A stretch of DNA of 64,000 bases from Lysinibacillus sp. KCTC 33748 (GTDB lineage Bacteria; Bacillota; Bacilli; Bacillales_A; Planococcaceae). Location: positions 1-64,000 of the forward strand of contig NZ_MWSJ01000004.1 in assembly GCF_002237755.1 (NCBI RefSeq), given 5' to 3'. Position 1 is the stretch's first letter. Each line of letters opens with the position of its first letter. Below are positions 7,490 through 16,817 of the stretch, in pieces. The notes under the pieces are model-generated. The model did no database searches and had not been told where the DNA came from. It worked only from the letters and a program-made list of their open reading frames with translations. The translations under genes and the position numbers were made by a program.

Positions 7490-9151
7490 ATGAAAAAAAG
7501 AAAATTGTTTATTTTTGCGATATTACTAGGATTGTTAACGCTCTTTATAAGTTTTAGTCAATTTTTAAGTCCTTCTCAAGAAGAAATGGGGAAAACAGAA
7601 AAGGATTTTTCATCGGAACAAGCGCTTGAGTATTTAAAAGAAGTAGCAAAGGAACCACATCCAATAGGATCTCCTGCGAATAAAAGGGTAAGGGATTATA
7701 TTGTCAAACACTTTCAAAATCTCGATATTCCTGTTGAAATTCAAACGAAGCCAGTGAAGGATATTAGAGATGAAAAGAAAGCTGCAGAAATAGGTGCTGA
7801 ACATGTTGAAAATATTATTGCAAAGATCCAAGGGACATCCGGTGATGATAATGCAGTTTTATTAACAGCTCATTATGATTCTGAAACTGAAACTCCTGGA
7901 GCGTCAGATGATGGTTATGGTGTAGTTACAATTATGGAAACAGCCAGAGCATTAAAACAAATGCCGGCACCTAAAAATACAATTTATTTTGTTCTAACAG
8001 ACGGTGAGGAGCAAGGTTTACTTGGGGCGAGTGCTTTTAAAGATCGTGGGGATGTATTAGATAAAGTAAGCGTTATGTTAAACTTCGAAGCAAGAGGCAA
8101 TACGGGAGTACCGATTATGTTTGAAACGAGTTCAAATAATTTGAATTTAGTGCAATTGTATAAAGAAATCGTACCATACCCCGTTGCTTACTCATTTGCT
8201 TCTGAAATGTATAAAAAGATGCCGAACGATACAGATTTTACGGAATTAAAAGTGACAAAAAAATCAGGCTATAATTTTGCAAATATGGATGGAGTACAGG
8301 CATATCATGCAGAGATAGATCGTGTGGAAAATATTGATGCGGCAACACTTCGTCACTTTGGTAGCTATGCTTTTCCTTTAGTGAAAAAGTATATGATGAT
8401 GGATGCAAAAGAGTTTCAAGCTTTAGAGGAAAGTGATAGTAATGCAATTTACTTCCCATTAATGAAAAAAACATTAGTCGTGTATTCCGAAAAATTAGTC
8501 ATGCCATTGATGATTGTTTTACTTGTCTTAACAGCAGCAACATTCTTTTTGAGCTTTAAAAAGCGAGTGACACAGATTAAGGGATTTGTTTTTAGTTTAT
8601 TAGCGATGATGGGTAGTCTAGTTACTATTTTCATCTTCTATTTCCTTCTAATTCGTCTTTCAACAAGTGTATTTTACGGAGAAATACTTGAAGATAACCT
8701 GATTATGTTTGGTACTTATGATTCGACGATTCTTACGTTGATGGTCCTACTCGCTATTGTGTTTTGTTTCTTTTTTGCGAAGTGGATTTCAAAAAAATAT
8801 GGTTCTACGAATTTTGCAATGAGTACGCAAGTTTTATGGATTGTATTAGCTGTGATCACAAGTTTTACGTACAAAGGTATTAGTTACGCATTTACGATTC
8901 CAGGGATCATTAGTTTGCTGTTGATTTTACCGATCATATTAAAAGTGAAGTGGGCGAAGGCTTTGTATCATTATGTAGCAGTTGCAGGCTTGACAGTTCC
9001 ATGTATTCTATTACTTGCGCCAATTATGTATCTGATATATGTTGCACTAACAATTAGTATCGCACCTATAATAGCTATTTTAACGGCAATCATTACATTC
9101 CCAATAGTAGCAATTGTGAATTGGTTAATGGCAATTGATGATGATGAATAG
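7490..9151 (+). CDS. Membrane-anchored M28-family metallopeptidase
   Basis: A 553-residue protein with an N-terminal membrane anchor (residues 5-24), an extracellular M28 peptidase domain (about 40-300) and about six C-terminal membrane segments (about 330-545). The two-zinc site can be followed: His128 in AHYDS, the bridging Asp140 in GASDDGYG, catalytic and ligand Glu173/Glu174 in DGEEQG, Glu200 in NFEARGN and His273 in AYHAEID. The layout resembles M28 peptidases related to eukaryotic ER metallopeptidase 1. It probably trims peptides outside the membrane. RBS AAGGAGAG. Monocistronic, with a terminator following. Confidence 0.88.
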   Translation: MKKRKLFIFAILLGLLTLFISFSQFLSPSQEEMGKTEKDFSSEQALEYLKEVAKEPHPIGSPANKRVRDYIVKHFQNLDIPVEIQTKPVKDIRDEKKAAEIGAEHVENIIAKIQGTSGDDNAVLLTAHYDSETETPGASDDGYGVVTIMETARALKQMPAPKNTIYFVLTDGEEQGLLGASAFKDRGDVLDKVSVMLNFEARGNTGVPIMFETSSNNLNLVQLYKEIVPYPVAYSFASEMYKKMPNDTDFTELKVTKKSGYNFANMDGVQAYHAEIDRVENIDAATLRHFGSYAFPLVKKYMMMDAKEFQALEESDSNAIYFPLMKKTLVVYSEKLVMPLMIVLLVLTAATFFLSFKKRVTQIKGFVFSLLAMMGSLVTIFIFYFLLIRLSTSVFYGEILEDNLIMFGTYDSTILTLMVLLAIVFCFFFAKWISKKYGSTNFAMSTQVLWIVLAVITSFTYKGISYAFTIPGIISLLLILPIILKVKWAKALYHYVAVAGLTVPCILLLAPIMYLIYVALTISIAPIIAILTAIITFPIVAIVNWLMAIDDDE

Positions 9152-9171
9152 AAAGGTTTTTTAATAAAAAA

Positions 9172-9204
9172 GAGGAGAAAAGTGAATTCGTTTTTCTCCT
9201 TTTC
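9172..9204 (+). terminator. Terminator after M28 peptidase
   Basis: GGAGAAAA (9174-9181) pairs with TTTTTCTCC (9191-9199) and is followed by TTTTC. Modest but well placed. Confidence 0.6.
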
Positions 9205-9307
9205 TTAGTGTGAGCAAAATGATTAATTCAGGAAAAATGAATGATAAAGTAAAGTAGATACTGAGCTATACAACATACAAATTACATTTTTAAATCTACA
9301 TATTGAA

Positions 9308-10243
9308 TTATAATTTTTGATAGTGACTAAAGAGGCTTTCTACTTTATCCTGAATGATTTGTTTTAATGATTCAGGCTTCACTGATTTAACACTATGACC
9401 GTACCTCATAAAATAGTTAGCGATAAATTCCTCTTCGCCGGGATTATAAAAGCCCTTCACAACTGTTTTATCACCAATTTCTATTTTCATAGAAGGATAA
9501 TGTTCTTTATAAAAAATATCCTTTGCTTGTGCTAAAATTTCTACCTCAAAGTCAATGCTCTTCTCAGATTGATAAATTTCTAGTGACCGACAAATAAGCT
9601 CATCAAAAGAAAATTGAGAATTAAGTTCTTCTTCTATGAAGGTTATTTTATCGCATCTGAAAACTCTATATTTATGCGTATCGAACTCTATTCCAGTAGC
9701 ATACCATTGACCAAACTTAGCGGAAATTTTGAAAAATTGAACGTTGTAACTTTTTTGCTCGTTATTTTTTAAATATTGTATTTTACAGCTACTTTCATTA
9801 AGAATGCTTTTTAAAATTTTATCTAAAAAATGGCTAACATTAGTATGCTGATTTACTTCAAATTGCAGAACTTTTTTCATTTTGTGAATTTGTTGTATTT
9901 GATTGTTTGATAGACAGTTTTCAAACTTTTCATTCAGTTTATGAACACTTAAATGGAATGGGGTAGATTGATAAGATTCTAACGTCAGCATGGCGAAGTA
10001 CAGAGCATATATTTCATCAATTGTAAAAATAATAGGGGATAACAATCTATTTTTTAAGATCCCATAACGTCCATGCCTGCCATGCTCTGCAAAAATGGGC
10101 ATACCCAATTGTTCTAATGAACTAATATCACGCAGAGCTGTACTTTTGGAAATATTGTATTTAGCCATTAGATCACTTAAATTAAAGTACTCCCGACTGT
10201 TCAAGTATCTAATCATGTCATTTAATCTTTCTGATTTCTTCAT
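9308..10243 (-). CDS. YafY/DeoR-like regulator with WYL domain
   Basis: A 311-residue regulator. Residues 1-60 are an HTH_11-type winged helix (YFNLSDLMAKYNISKSTALR followed by DISSLEQLGMPI). The middle and C terminus form a WYL sensor domain (about 140-215, with YATGIEFDTHKYRVFRCDKI). Members of this family sense nucleotides or small molecules and commonly control an adjacent gene. It is divergent from the VOC-fold gene at 10358, and the interval contains a near palindrome AAGGTGTC...GATACCTT (about 10256-10279) that may be its operator. Confidence 0.85.
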   Translation of the reverse strand: MKKSERLNDMIRYLNSREYFNLSDLMAKYNISKSTALRDISSLEQLGMPIFAEHGRHGRYGILKNRLLSPIIFTIDEIYALYFAMLTLESYQSTPFHLSVHKLNEKFENCLSNNQIQQIHKMKKVLQFEVNQHTNVSHFLDKILKSILNESSCKIQYLKNNEQKSYNVQFFKISAKFGQWYATGIEFDTHKYRVFRCDKITFIEEELNSQFSFDELICRSLEIYQSEKSIDFEVEILAQAKDIFYKEHYPSMKIEIGDKTVVKGFYNPGEEEFIANYFMRYGHSVKSVKPESLKQIIQDKVESLFSHYQKL

Positions 10244-10357
10244 GGGAACCCCCTTAAAGGTGTCATGTTTTGATACCTTTACATCTTAAAATAAGGTCAA
10301 GGTAATATCAATTGAAAAGATATTTACCTAAAATTATTTTATATAGGAGATTGAACT

Positions 10358-10807
10358 ATGAGTACAACACTAGAAGTAGCTATTTTTTTATCGATGAACG
10401 GAAGAGCTAAAGAAGCGGTCGATTTTTACAAAAAGCATTTTAACGCAGAGGAATTGTTACTTGTTACTTATGAAGATATGGCTAAACGTGACAGCTCGCT
10501 GCAGCTTACTGAAGAGAATAAAGATTATATTACTCATTCCGTTTTAACAATCGGAAAAACAAAGGTCATGTTGGCAGAAGATACAATGGATGGATCAGAA
10601 AAATATGTAGTGGGAAACAACACTTCATTGTGTATTCAAAGTGCGGACTTAGAAGAAATCGAACATTTTTACAAGAGTTTGACGACAGATGGGAGAGTGA
10701 GAATCATTGTTCCGCTATCGAGTAATGTTTTTAGTAAAGCATACGGTATACTTGAAGACCCGTTTGGTATCCAAATACAATTAATGTATGATAATCGATT
10801 ACAGTAA
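10358..10807 (+). CDS. PhnB-like VOC/glyoxalase-fold protein
   Basis: A 149-residue protein of the vicinal-oxygen-chelate superfamily, PhnB/YjdN type. It has the opening FLSMNGRAKEAVDFYKKHF, an internal HSVLTIGKTKVMLAEDT strand and the closing YGILEDPFGIQIQLM (normally WGxxxDPFGxxWxI). Such proteins are often of unknown substrate. The conserved metal ligands are only partly visible. RBS ATAGGAGATT precedes ATG. It is divergent from the WYL regulator, which probably controls it. Confidence 0.8.
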   Translation: MSTTLEVAIFLSMNGRAKEAVDFYKKHFNAEELLLVTYEDMAKRDSSLQLTEENKDYITHSVLTIGKTKVMLAEDTMDGSEKYVVGNNTSLCIQSADLEEIEHFYKSLTTDGRVRIIVPLSSNVFSKAYGILEDPFGIQIQLMYDNRLQ

Positions 10808-10852
10808 CAAATAGTATTTGGTTCGTCGTTGCTCGCTTAGTAAAAGACGTGC

Positions 10853-10882
10853 AAAAAGCTGGGGAAGTTTACCCAGCTTTTT
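10853..10882 (+). terminator. Terminator after VOC gene
   Basis: AAAAAGCTGGG (10853-10863) and CCCAGCTTTTT (10872-10882) form a perfect 11-bp stem ending in T residues. The A-run allows bidirectional use. Confidence 0.85.
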
Positions 10883-10967
10883 ATCTTGCTTAAATCGATC
10901 CTTTTCTAATATTTCATTGGAATTGAAGAGGCCGCGCTATAAAAAAAGCCACCGATAATGGCAATTA

Positions 10968-12170
10968 TTAAATATCATATTGAATTTTAAACTTGAAAAT
11001 CTCATCAACAGCTTTGTGATACCCACCTGATTGTTGGAAGCATTCTTTAATGTTTGCAACAGCTTTATGGATGGAAGGGGTGTTTAACACATGATTGGCA
11101 GCTTCATTTAGTTGATTAGCTGTCAAACTTTCCATTTGTAATTGAATACCTGCTCCGATGTTAGTCACTTGCTTAGCGATGATCGGCTGATCCGCACTTA
11201 GTGGGATCACGATTAGCGGAACCCCATTATAGAGAGCTTCGTTGGTGCTATTCATGCCGCCATGTGTAATAAATAATTTAGTGTATTGTAGCAATTCGGT
11301 TTGTGGAACATAATTTTTCACTATGAAGTTTTCAGGGATTTCTCCTAATGCATCAAGTGGGGTTTGTTCCCCAATCGACATGACAACGGTATGCTCAGTA
11401 TTCCCGAATGCCTTCAAACATAGCTTATAGAAATCAATGGCTTGATTTAAAACAGTACCGAGTGAAATGTAGATAGGGCTTTTTCCTTCGAATGCAGTAA
11501 GGTCGAAGTCTTCTTGCGATAATCGTGAAGAAATAGATGGGCCTACAAATTTATATGTTTGGTCAAAAGCTTCTCCAGTAGGTTGAAATTCTCTAGTTGT
11601 ATAAACGATTGTAAGCGGTGCAGGATTACAAAAAACTTCATAAGGTGAACTGATTTCAACACCATATGTTTCTTTGATTTTTGTTGTCAGGTTTAGAAAA
11701 TCAGCATTTATTCTTGTTAAAACTTCAGTCGGGACATTTTGTGAAAGATGTTCTATTGTTTGATCGAATGATAGTTTGGTCTCTGCAAAAGATGTACATG
11801 AATTGATTGCTGGCAGCTTCAGGATTTTAGCAAGTAAATGCCCGCAGCCAAACATAGAATCATGGATGATGTAATCAAAATGTTCTCCTTTAATCTGTTC
11901 AAGTACGCTAGGGATGACGATATCTGCAGTAAGTAAAAGTCCATTGACCCTTTCGAGCAAATGATTTCTTCCGCCTGAGATAAAGGCTTTAATAAATTTT
12001 TGCCCATCAAATGTGCGCACAGTCGCTCCTGTCTTCTCAATACGCTCTCGAAAAGCTTCTATCGTAAAGAACACGACCTCTTCTCCTCGCGAAATGAGCT
12101 CCTGCACAACGCCAATCGTTGGATTGATATGTCCTTCTGATCCAGCGTTAATAAATAAAACACGTGCCAA
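10968..12170 (-). CDS. Macrolide-family GT1 glycosyltransferase
   Basis: A roughly 400-residue UDP-sugar-dependent glycosyltransferase of family GT1, like Bacillus YjiC/YojK and macrolide glycosyltransferases. The N-terminal acceptor domain starts ARVLFINAGSEGHINPTIGV. The C-terminal donor domain has FITHGGMNSTNEALYNGVPL and SADQPIIA, the UDPGT signature. It probably attaches a sugar to small aglycones such as flavonoids or macrolides. I place the start at TTG 12170, 8 bases after AAGGAG. The GTG at 12179, three codons upstream, overlaps that Shine-Dalgarno sequence and is unlikely. Confidence 0.88.
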   Translation of the reverse strand: MARVLFINAGSEGHINPTIGVVQELISRGEEVVFFTIEAFRERIEKTGATVRTFDGQKFIKAFISGGRNHLLERVNGLLLTADIVIPSVLEQIKGEHFDYIIHDSMFGCGHLLAKILKLPAINSCTSFAETKLSFDQTIEHLSQNVPTEVLTRINADFLNLTTKIKETYGVEISSPYEVFCNPAPLTIVYTTREFQPTGEAFDQTYKFVGPSISSRLSQEDFDLTAFEGKSPIYISLGTVLNQAIDFYKLCLKAFGNTEHTVVMSIGEQTPLDALGEIPENFIVKNYVPQTELLQYTKLFITHGGMNSTNEALYNGVPLIVIPLSADQPIIAKQVTNIGAGIQLQMESLTANQLNEAANHVLNTPSIHKAVANIKECFQQSGGYHKAVDEIFKFKIQYDI

Positions 12171-12179
12171 TTTTACCAC

Positions 12180-12562
12180 TCCTTAGGTAAAGGTATATTC
12201 AAGATGGTGTAAGAGTAAGAGATGCTGTCCCTTATCATTGCTTAACCATGGTAAAACACAGTGAGTTCTTTTAGCAAGTTTGATTGTGTATCTTTTTAGA
12301 TGATTAGCCTATGCATTAAAGGCAGTATTTTATTTGTACCGAAAACGAAGCGTCAGGTACAAGATTCCTACCTTACAATTTGGCGAAAGCAAAGAAGATA
12401 GGTGGAAGATGAACTGCCAGTAAATGCCCAATTGGTGAAGACTAATAATTAGTGGGGGAAGAAGTAAATCCCGCACTGTTTAAAGTTTCACTTTATTATG
12501 GTAAGCGAACAAATTATGGAGGGCGTTATCTACTTCTCTGTTACTAGAATACGTAAAGTTAC
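12180..12562. other. Gene-free stretch with a palindromic repeat
   Basis: 383 bases between two minus-strand genes. The only structured item is the TTGTACC...GGTACAA palindrome at 12334-12362. No open frame with a plausible start and Shine-Dalgarno sequence was found. Confidence 0.55.
12334..12362 (-). repeat. TTGTACC/GGTACAA palindromic repeat, copy 1
   Basis: A 29-base unit with 7-bp inverted ends. Its minus strand matches the unit at 39754-39782 at 26 of 29 positions: same ends, and interior CTG-CGCT-CG-TTTCG with single-base changes. Two such copies 27 kb apart indicate a dispersed palindromic repeat. Confidence 0.65.
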
Positions 12563-13576
12563 TCATCCCAACTGCAAAAATTGATTCAGATAGTTGTCTA
12601 TCACAAGGGAATCTTGTTCGTTTTGTCCGATTCCAAAGCAATGTCCCCATTTGGATTCGATTCGCTGATAAATAGCATTAGGCATATGTTTCACTTCATA
12701 TTCATTATCCTCAGGAGGGAAGAACAGATCAGTCGATCCTGGCATAACAAGAGCATGAGCAGTGATCTTGTTTAATGCCTGTTCAAAATTTCTGTTGTCT
12801 TCGGTGTTAGCGCTAATATCTCCGGTGATTCCTGTACGGAGCATAGCGATCAAATCGTTGGCATCAAAAGAAAGGAATACTTGATCCCAATAGTCTTCCA
12901 AATATGCTTTTAATGTCGAGTATCCCTCTGCCTGATAGAGTTGCTCTAAATAATAAGCCTGAGAAAACCCCCATGGAGCATAGGCGCGTCCCATCGCGGC
13001 AAGTCCTGCTACAGGCTGACTATCATAGAAGCCTTCCTTCCAATTGGAGTCCACTTGCAATGCTGCGATAAGTCCCTCAAAAACAACTTGAGCATGTGGT
13101 CTCGTTTTTGCTGTTCCGCCAAACGGTGCAATACGGTCGACCATCTCAGGATAACTAGTTCCCCATTGAAAGGTTTGCAGTGCCCCCAGTGACCAGCCAA
13201 CGACTAGAGCAATTTTTGAAATACCAAATTTCTTGGTTACGAGCTGATGTTGTAGTCGGACATTGTCATAAATCGTTATGAGCGGAAAATTCGCTCTGTC
13301 AAAAGGGGCTGGTGTATTGCTTGGGGAGGAAGATAGACCATTTCCAAGCATATTAGGCACAATAATAAAATATTTGTCAGGGTCGAGTGCTTTACCGGGA
13401 CCAATAAGCCACTCATTATCGGTGTGTTGGCCAGCAAACCAAGTAGGATAGACAATTACATTGGACTTTGCAGAATTTAAAGTTCCATAGGTTTTATAGG
13501 CAAGAAAGGCTTGAGGTAGCTTTTGACCCGATTGCAGTATGACATCTCCCAGTGAATAAATTTCGTAATCTTTCAT
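12563..13576 (-). CDS. MetX-like alpha/beta hydrolase
   Basis: A 337-residue alpha/beta-hydrolase of the homoserine O-acetyltransferase family. The nucleophile elbow is GWSLGA (Ser129), an oxyanion-region PNMLGNGLSSSP lies at 74-85, and the catalytic His312 lies in SKWGHCFGIG near the C terminus. True MetX enzymes transfer acetyl to homoserine. Many relatives of this length act on other acyl groups, and the context (a divergent LysR regulator, no methionine genes) does not support a methionine role. RBS AAAGGAGAT. The function is assigned only at family level. Confidence 0.82.
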   Translation of the reverse strand: MKDYEIYSLGDVILQSGQKLPQAFLAYKTYGTLNSAKSNVIVYPTWFAGQHTDNEWLIGPGKALDPDKYFIIVPNMLGNGLSSSPSNTPAPFDRANFPLITIYDNVRLQHQLVTKKFGISKIALVVGWSLGALQTFQWGTSYPEMVDRIAPFGGTAKTRPHAQVVFEGLIAALQVDSNWKEGFYDSQPVAGLAAMGRAYAPWGFSQAYYLEQLYQAEGYSTLKAYLEDYWDQVFLSFDANDLIAMLRTGITGDISANTEDNRNFEQALNKITAHALVMPGSTDLFFPPEDNEYEVKHMPNAIYQRIESKWGHCFGIGQNEQDSLVIDNYLNQFLQLG

Positions 13577-13709
13577 GAGTCGAATCTCCTTTGTTATACA
13601 AGATTTGGTGTTGAAGCTTGATTTTTACTCTACGACACTGCTACCATCAAATCAACGAAACGTTTTTGATTGTAACATTCAATTTTTTTGAACTTAAGAG
13701 GTGTTATCA

Positions 13710-14615
13710 ATGGAAATCCGCCAGCTTAAAACATTTTGGACGCTTGCTTCCACATGCAGTTTTAGCCGCACTGCCGAAGTTTTGAACTATGTTCCGTCTA
13801 CTGTAACTATGCAAATCAAGGCTTTAGAGGAAGAATTGGGTGTAAAACTATTGGATCGCTTGGGCAAGAGTGTTGTATTAACAGATGCGGGGCACCAGTT
13901 GTTGCCCTATGCTAACAAAATTTTAAATGATGTTGAGGAAGCTCGGTATGTCTCAAGTCAGAGCGGAGAAATAACTGGTACGGTGATAATCGGTGCAGAC
14001 GAAGTGCTCTGTACATATCGCTTACCCGCTTTGCTCCGGCTTTTTCGTGAACAATATCCGCACGTTCGTCTTTTATTTAGACCCTTGTCTAGTGATAATT
14101 TGAAACAGAGTCTGAGAGAAGGTAATGTTGATGTGGTCTTTATGCTGGATGAACCTGTCAAATCTACAGATCTTCATACAGAGCTTTTAATGGACGAACT
14201 ATTTCTTATGGTAGTTTCACCCGACCATCCATTAGCTACACGGTCTACATTAAGCATTGAAGACTTTAATAGAGAGCAAATTTTATTAAGTGAAAAAGGT
14301 TGCTCTTATCGGACTTTCTTCTATCGAACGTTACTGAGAAAGGGTGCCGACAGCTTAACTGAACTAGAGTTTAATAGTGCAGAGGCCATTAAACAATGCG
14401 CTATGGTTGGGCTTGGCATTGCCTTACTACCGGAAATGGCTATAAAGGGAGAGGTGGAGCGGGGAGAACTGATTGCTTTACCTTGGGATTTATCGGAAAT
14501 ACGATTTGCTACTCAAATGCTGTGGCATCAAGAAAAATGGATGTCACCATCGATAAGAGCCTTTATCGAATTGGCAAGAAGCGTATTAAAAATGAGTCTA
14601 GATAATAGCAAATGA
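13710..14615 (+). CDS. LysR-family transcriptional regulator
   Basis: A 301-residue LysR regulator. The N-terminal HTH (MEIRQLKTFWTLASTCSFSR, then TAEVLNYVPSTVTMQIKALE) is at residues 1-60, and the substrate-binding domain with GTVIIGADE follows from about 88. I chose ATG 13710 because AAGAGGTG (13696-13703) sits 6 bases upstream; a frame-matched GTG at 13701 lies inside that site. It is divergent from the MetX-like hydrolase gene, the classic LysR arrangement, so that gene is its probable target. Confidence 0.88.
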   Translation: MEIRQLKTFWTLASTCSFSRTAEVLNYVPSTVTMQIKALEEELGVKLLDRLGKSVVLTDAGHQLLPYANKILNDVEEARYVSSQSGEITGTVIIGADEVLCTYRLPALLRLFREQYPHVRLLFRPLSSDNLKQSLREGNVDVVFMLDEPVKSTDLHTELLMDELFLMVVSPDHPLATRSTLSIEDFNREQILLSEKGCSYRTFFYRTLLRKGADSLTELEFNSAEAIKQCAMVGLGIALLPEMAIKGEVERGELIALPWDLSEIRFATQMLWHQEKWMSPSIRAFIELARSVLKMSLDNSK

Positions 14616-14684
14616 AATATCCCGAATGTACAGGTGTAAACGATTTATTTCTCTGCCACCATATATAAATCGGATAGAAGTGGG

Positions 14685-14732
14685 AAAGGTCGAATTCAGA
14701 GGTTCATTTAAAACACTGAATCGGCCTTTTTT
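14685..14732 (+). terminator. Terminator after LysR gene
   Basis: An imperfect stem, AGGTCGAATTCAG against CTGAATCGGCCT, with a long loop, followed by TTTTTT. Confidence 0.65.
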
Positions 14733-14850
14733 CGGAAGTGGGCATGTGAAGGCACTATGAAAGGGAGGGGAGAAAACCAAAAAGATTAGAAAGGTGTAGG
14801 GGGAATATGGTATTTTTGTATATAATTAAAATTATAGAGGGGGGATAAGT

Positions 14851-15594
14851 ATGCCTTTATTTTCACAGACGATAACTGACTATTGGAAGTCGCAATTTTT
14901 ATACGGAGACATTATCTATAATGATGAAAACTTTACGATTACTATCAACCCTGATCTAAGCGAAGACAATCGGCTCATGACGCTGGAAACGACTGACGGC
15001 CAGTTTTGGGCAGTTTTGACGCCTGAGATGGCTGATAAGTTAGCCCTTTCTAAAGAACAAAAACTGACTGGTCATGTCTTCCATCGGAAATTAGTGGAAG
15101 CGGGAGTCATGCTACATGGTGCAGATTATATTTTTTATTTTTCAGTGGCCGAAAAGAACGTTTTGCAGCAAGAAAGTTTGGAAGGCACATTGCGCCAATT
15201 AACAGAGCAAGATGATGCAGTATTCTCTGAGTTCGAGTCCTCCGCGTCGGAACAAGACTTGGATGATGCTTATGTGGAGTTGAATCATTGGGCCGTGTAC
15301 GGTTCTTTTGAGCATGACCGATTAGTTTGTGCTGCCAGCATGTATCCTTGGAAAGAAGGAGCGCAAATTGCAGACCTCGGCGTACTGACTTTGAGATCTT
15401 TTAGAGGAAAAGGTCATGCTCGCAAAGTAGTGCGTTCAATTAGTAAGTACGCCTTTGAGCAGGGTTACGAAACACAGTACAGATGCCAGCTAGATAACGA
15501 GGCTTCAACGTTTCTAGCTAAAGCCGCTGGTTTGACGCTGTTTGGAAAGTGGGATGTCATTTCTCCTGATTGTACTGTCGGAAAGTCGCGGTAG
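14851..15594 (+). CDS. GNAT-family N-acetyltransferase
   Basis: A 247-residue protein. The C-terminal third is a GNAT fold: IADLGVLTLRSFRGKGHARK contains the acetyl-CoA-binding R-x-x-G-x-G/A loop (RGKGHA), followed by a helix and the NEASTFLAKAAGLTLFGKWD strand-helix. The N-terminal 110 residues are a family-specific extension seen in other two-part GNAT proteins of bacilli. The substrate is unknown. RBS GAGGGGGGA. Nothing in the neighbourhood suggests a pathway. Confidence 0.8.
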   Translation: MPLFSQTITDYWKSQFLYGDIIYNDENFTITINPDLSEDNRLMTLETTDGQFWAVLTPEMADKLALSKEQKLTGHVFHRKLVEAGVMLHGADYIFYFSVAEKNVLQQESLEGTLRQLTEQDDAVFSEFESSASEQDLDDAYVELNHWAVYGSFEHDRLVCAASMYPWKEGAQIADLGVLTLRSFRGKGHARKVVRSISKYAFEQGYETQYRCQLDNEASTFLAKAAGLTLFGKWDVISPDCTVGKSR

Positions 15595-15744
15595 GATAGA
15601 ATCTACAGGAATTTCCTTGGAGTAGACCAGTTGATAGTTAAACCTATTTTTTCTGTGATGGGAAAAATAGGTTTATTGATTATAGAAGTTGTAGTATCGT
15701 ATGTTTTAGGTCATAACGTATATAGAATGTTAAAGGATGGGAAA

Positions 15745-16539
15745 ATGTACACAATTGGGCAAGTAGCTAATTTTTTAGGCGTATCTAGAGATACCTTGAA
15801 ATTTTATGAGGAAAAGGATTTAGTAAAGCCAAAGCAAAATATTGAGAATGGGTATAGAAAATATAGTCATTTTGATATTTATGACATTACAACAGTAAAT
15901 TTCTATCGAGAAATTGATATTGAAATTAAAAAAATCCAGGAATTAAGAAAGAGTAAGAGTATCGATGGAATTCAGTCATTATTAGAAGAAAAAGAACAAG
16001 AGGTTTTACTGGAAATAGAATATAAAAAACTGCTATTGAAAAAGATTCAAATAGTAAAAGAAGATTGTAAGAAAATCAAACAATTTTTAGGAGAATACAT
16101 AGTTAAGGAAATGAAACCTTTAGCACTAAAGGGAGAGATTGAACATTTTACTGCGTATGAAGAATATGACACTTTAAAAAAGAATGCAGACAGCTTAAAA
16201 AAAGCAGTTACGCTTACATCTTTAAGAAGAGTTATCCAATTCAACGAAGAAGGTATTTTAGAAGATAAGTTTATAATTGTACGAAAAGTGGAAGGCCTAG
16301 ATGAAGAAATTGAAGGCAAAATTCTATCTCATCCAACATGTGTTTATACAATTATTGAAGATGGAAGATGGTCAACTGGTGGGAAAAATATTGATCAACT
16401 CGTGGAAGCGAATTTAAGAAAGTTTGCAATAGAAGAAGGGTATGAACTATTGGGGCAAGTTTATATAAATCTATTACTGACTACTTATGAAGATGGACTG
16501 GAACGGGTGTTTTTAGAGATTTATGCACCGATCAAGTGA
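15745..16539 (+). CDS. MerR-family transcriptional regulator
   Basis: A 264-residue regulator with a MerR winged helix at residues 1-70 (MYTIGQVANFLGVSRDTLKF then YEEKDLVKP), a long coiled coil (about 75-130) and a C-terminal effector-type domain ending LLTTYEDGLERVFLEIYAPI, which resembles GyrI-like ligand-binding domains. ATG 15745 is preferred: AAAGGATGG lies just upstream and it gives the usual MerR N terminus. Farther upstream in-frame starts would add an implausible hydrophobic extension. No target gene is obvious. Confidence 0.85.
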   Translation: MYTIGQVANFLGVSRDTLKFYEEKDLVKPKQNIENGYRKYSHFDIYDITTVNFYREIDIEIKKIQELRKSKSIDGIQSLLEEKEQEVLLEIEYKKLLLKKIQIVKEDCKKIKQFLGEYIVKEMKPLALKGEIEHFTAYEEYDTLKKNADSLKKAVTLTSLRRVIQFNEEGILEDKFIIVRKVEGLDEEIEGKILSHPTCVYTIIEDGRWSTGGKNIDQLVEANLRKFAIEEGYELLGQVYINLLLTTYEDGLERVFLEIYAPIK

Positions 16540-16600
16540 TCCTTATTGTATTTCCGCCCATTTGCTAAAGAGGCGAACGTTATTCAACTTAATTTCAAGT

Positions 16601-16637
16601 AGGAAGATCCATTTATTTAGGGGTTCTTCCTTTTTTT
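16601..16637 (+). terminator. Terminator after MerR gene
   Basis: AGGAAGATCC (16601-16610) pairs with GGTTCTTCCT (16622-16631) with one mismatch, followed by a T-run. Confidence 0.75.
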
Positions 16638-16664
16638 GAATTTAATACTTGAAAACTTGGCAGT

Positions 16665-16694
16665 CATAGTGTACTATTCAACTAGTACACTATG
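16665..16694. repeat. Perfect 12-bp inverted repeat, operator-like
   Basis: CATAGTGTACTA (16665-16676), six-base loop, TAGTACACTATG (16683-16694). No T-run follows, so it is not an ordinary terminator. Its GTGTACTA...TAGTACAC core looks like a dimeric regulator site, as for GntR/YtrA-type repressors. It lies about 125 bp upstream of the lipoprotein gene. Confidence 0.6.
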
Positions 16695-16817
16695 AAGCGA
16701 AGCAAGGCTTTTTTAGATTAATTCATTTATAGACGATTCGAGATGTTCGAATAAGGGTGCTGGCAATAATAGCTTTACAATACTAGAAATATTTAATGAA
16801 TTGAAAAGGAGATTATA

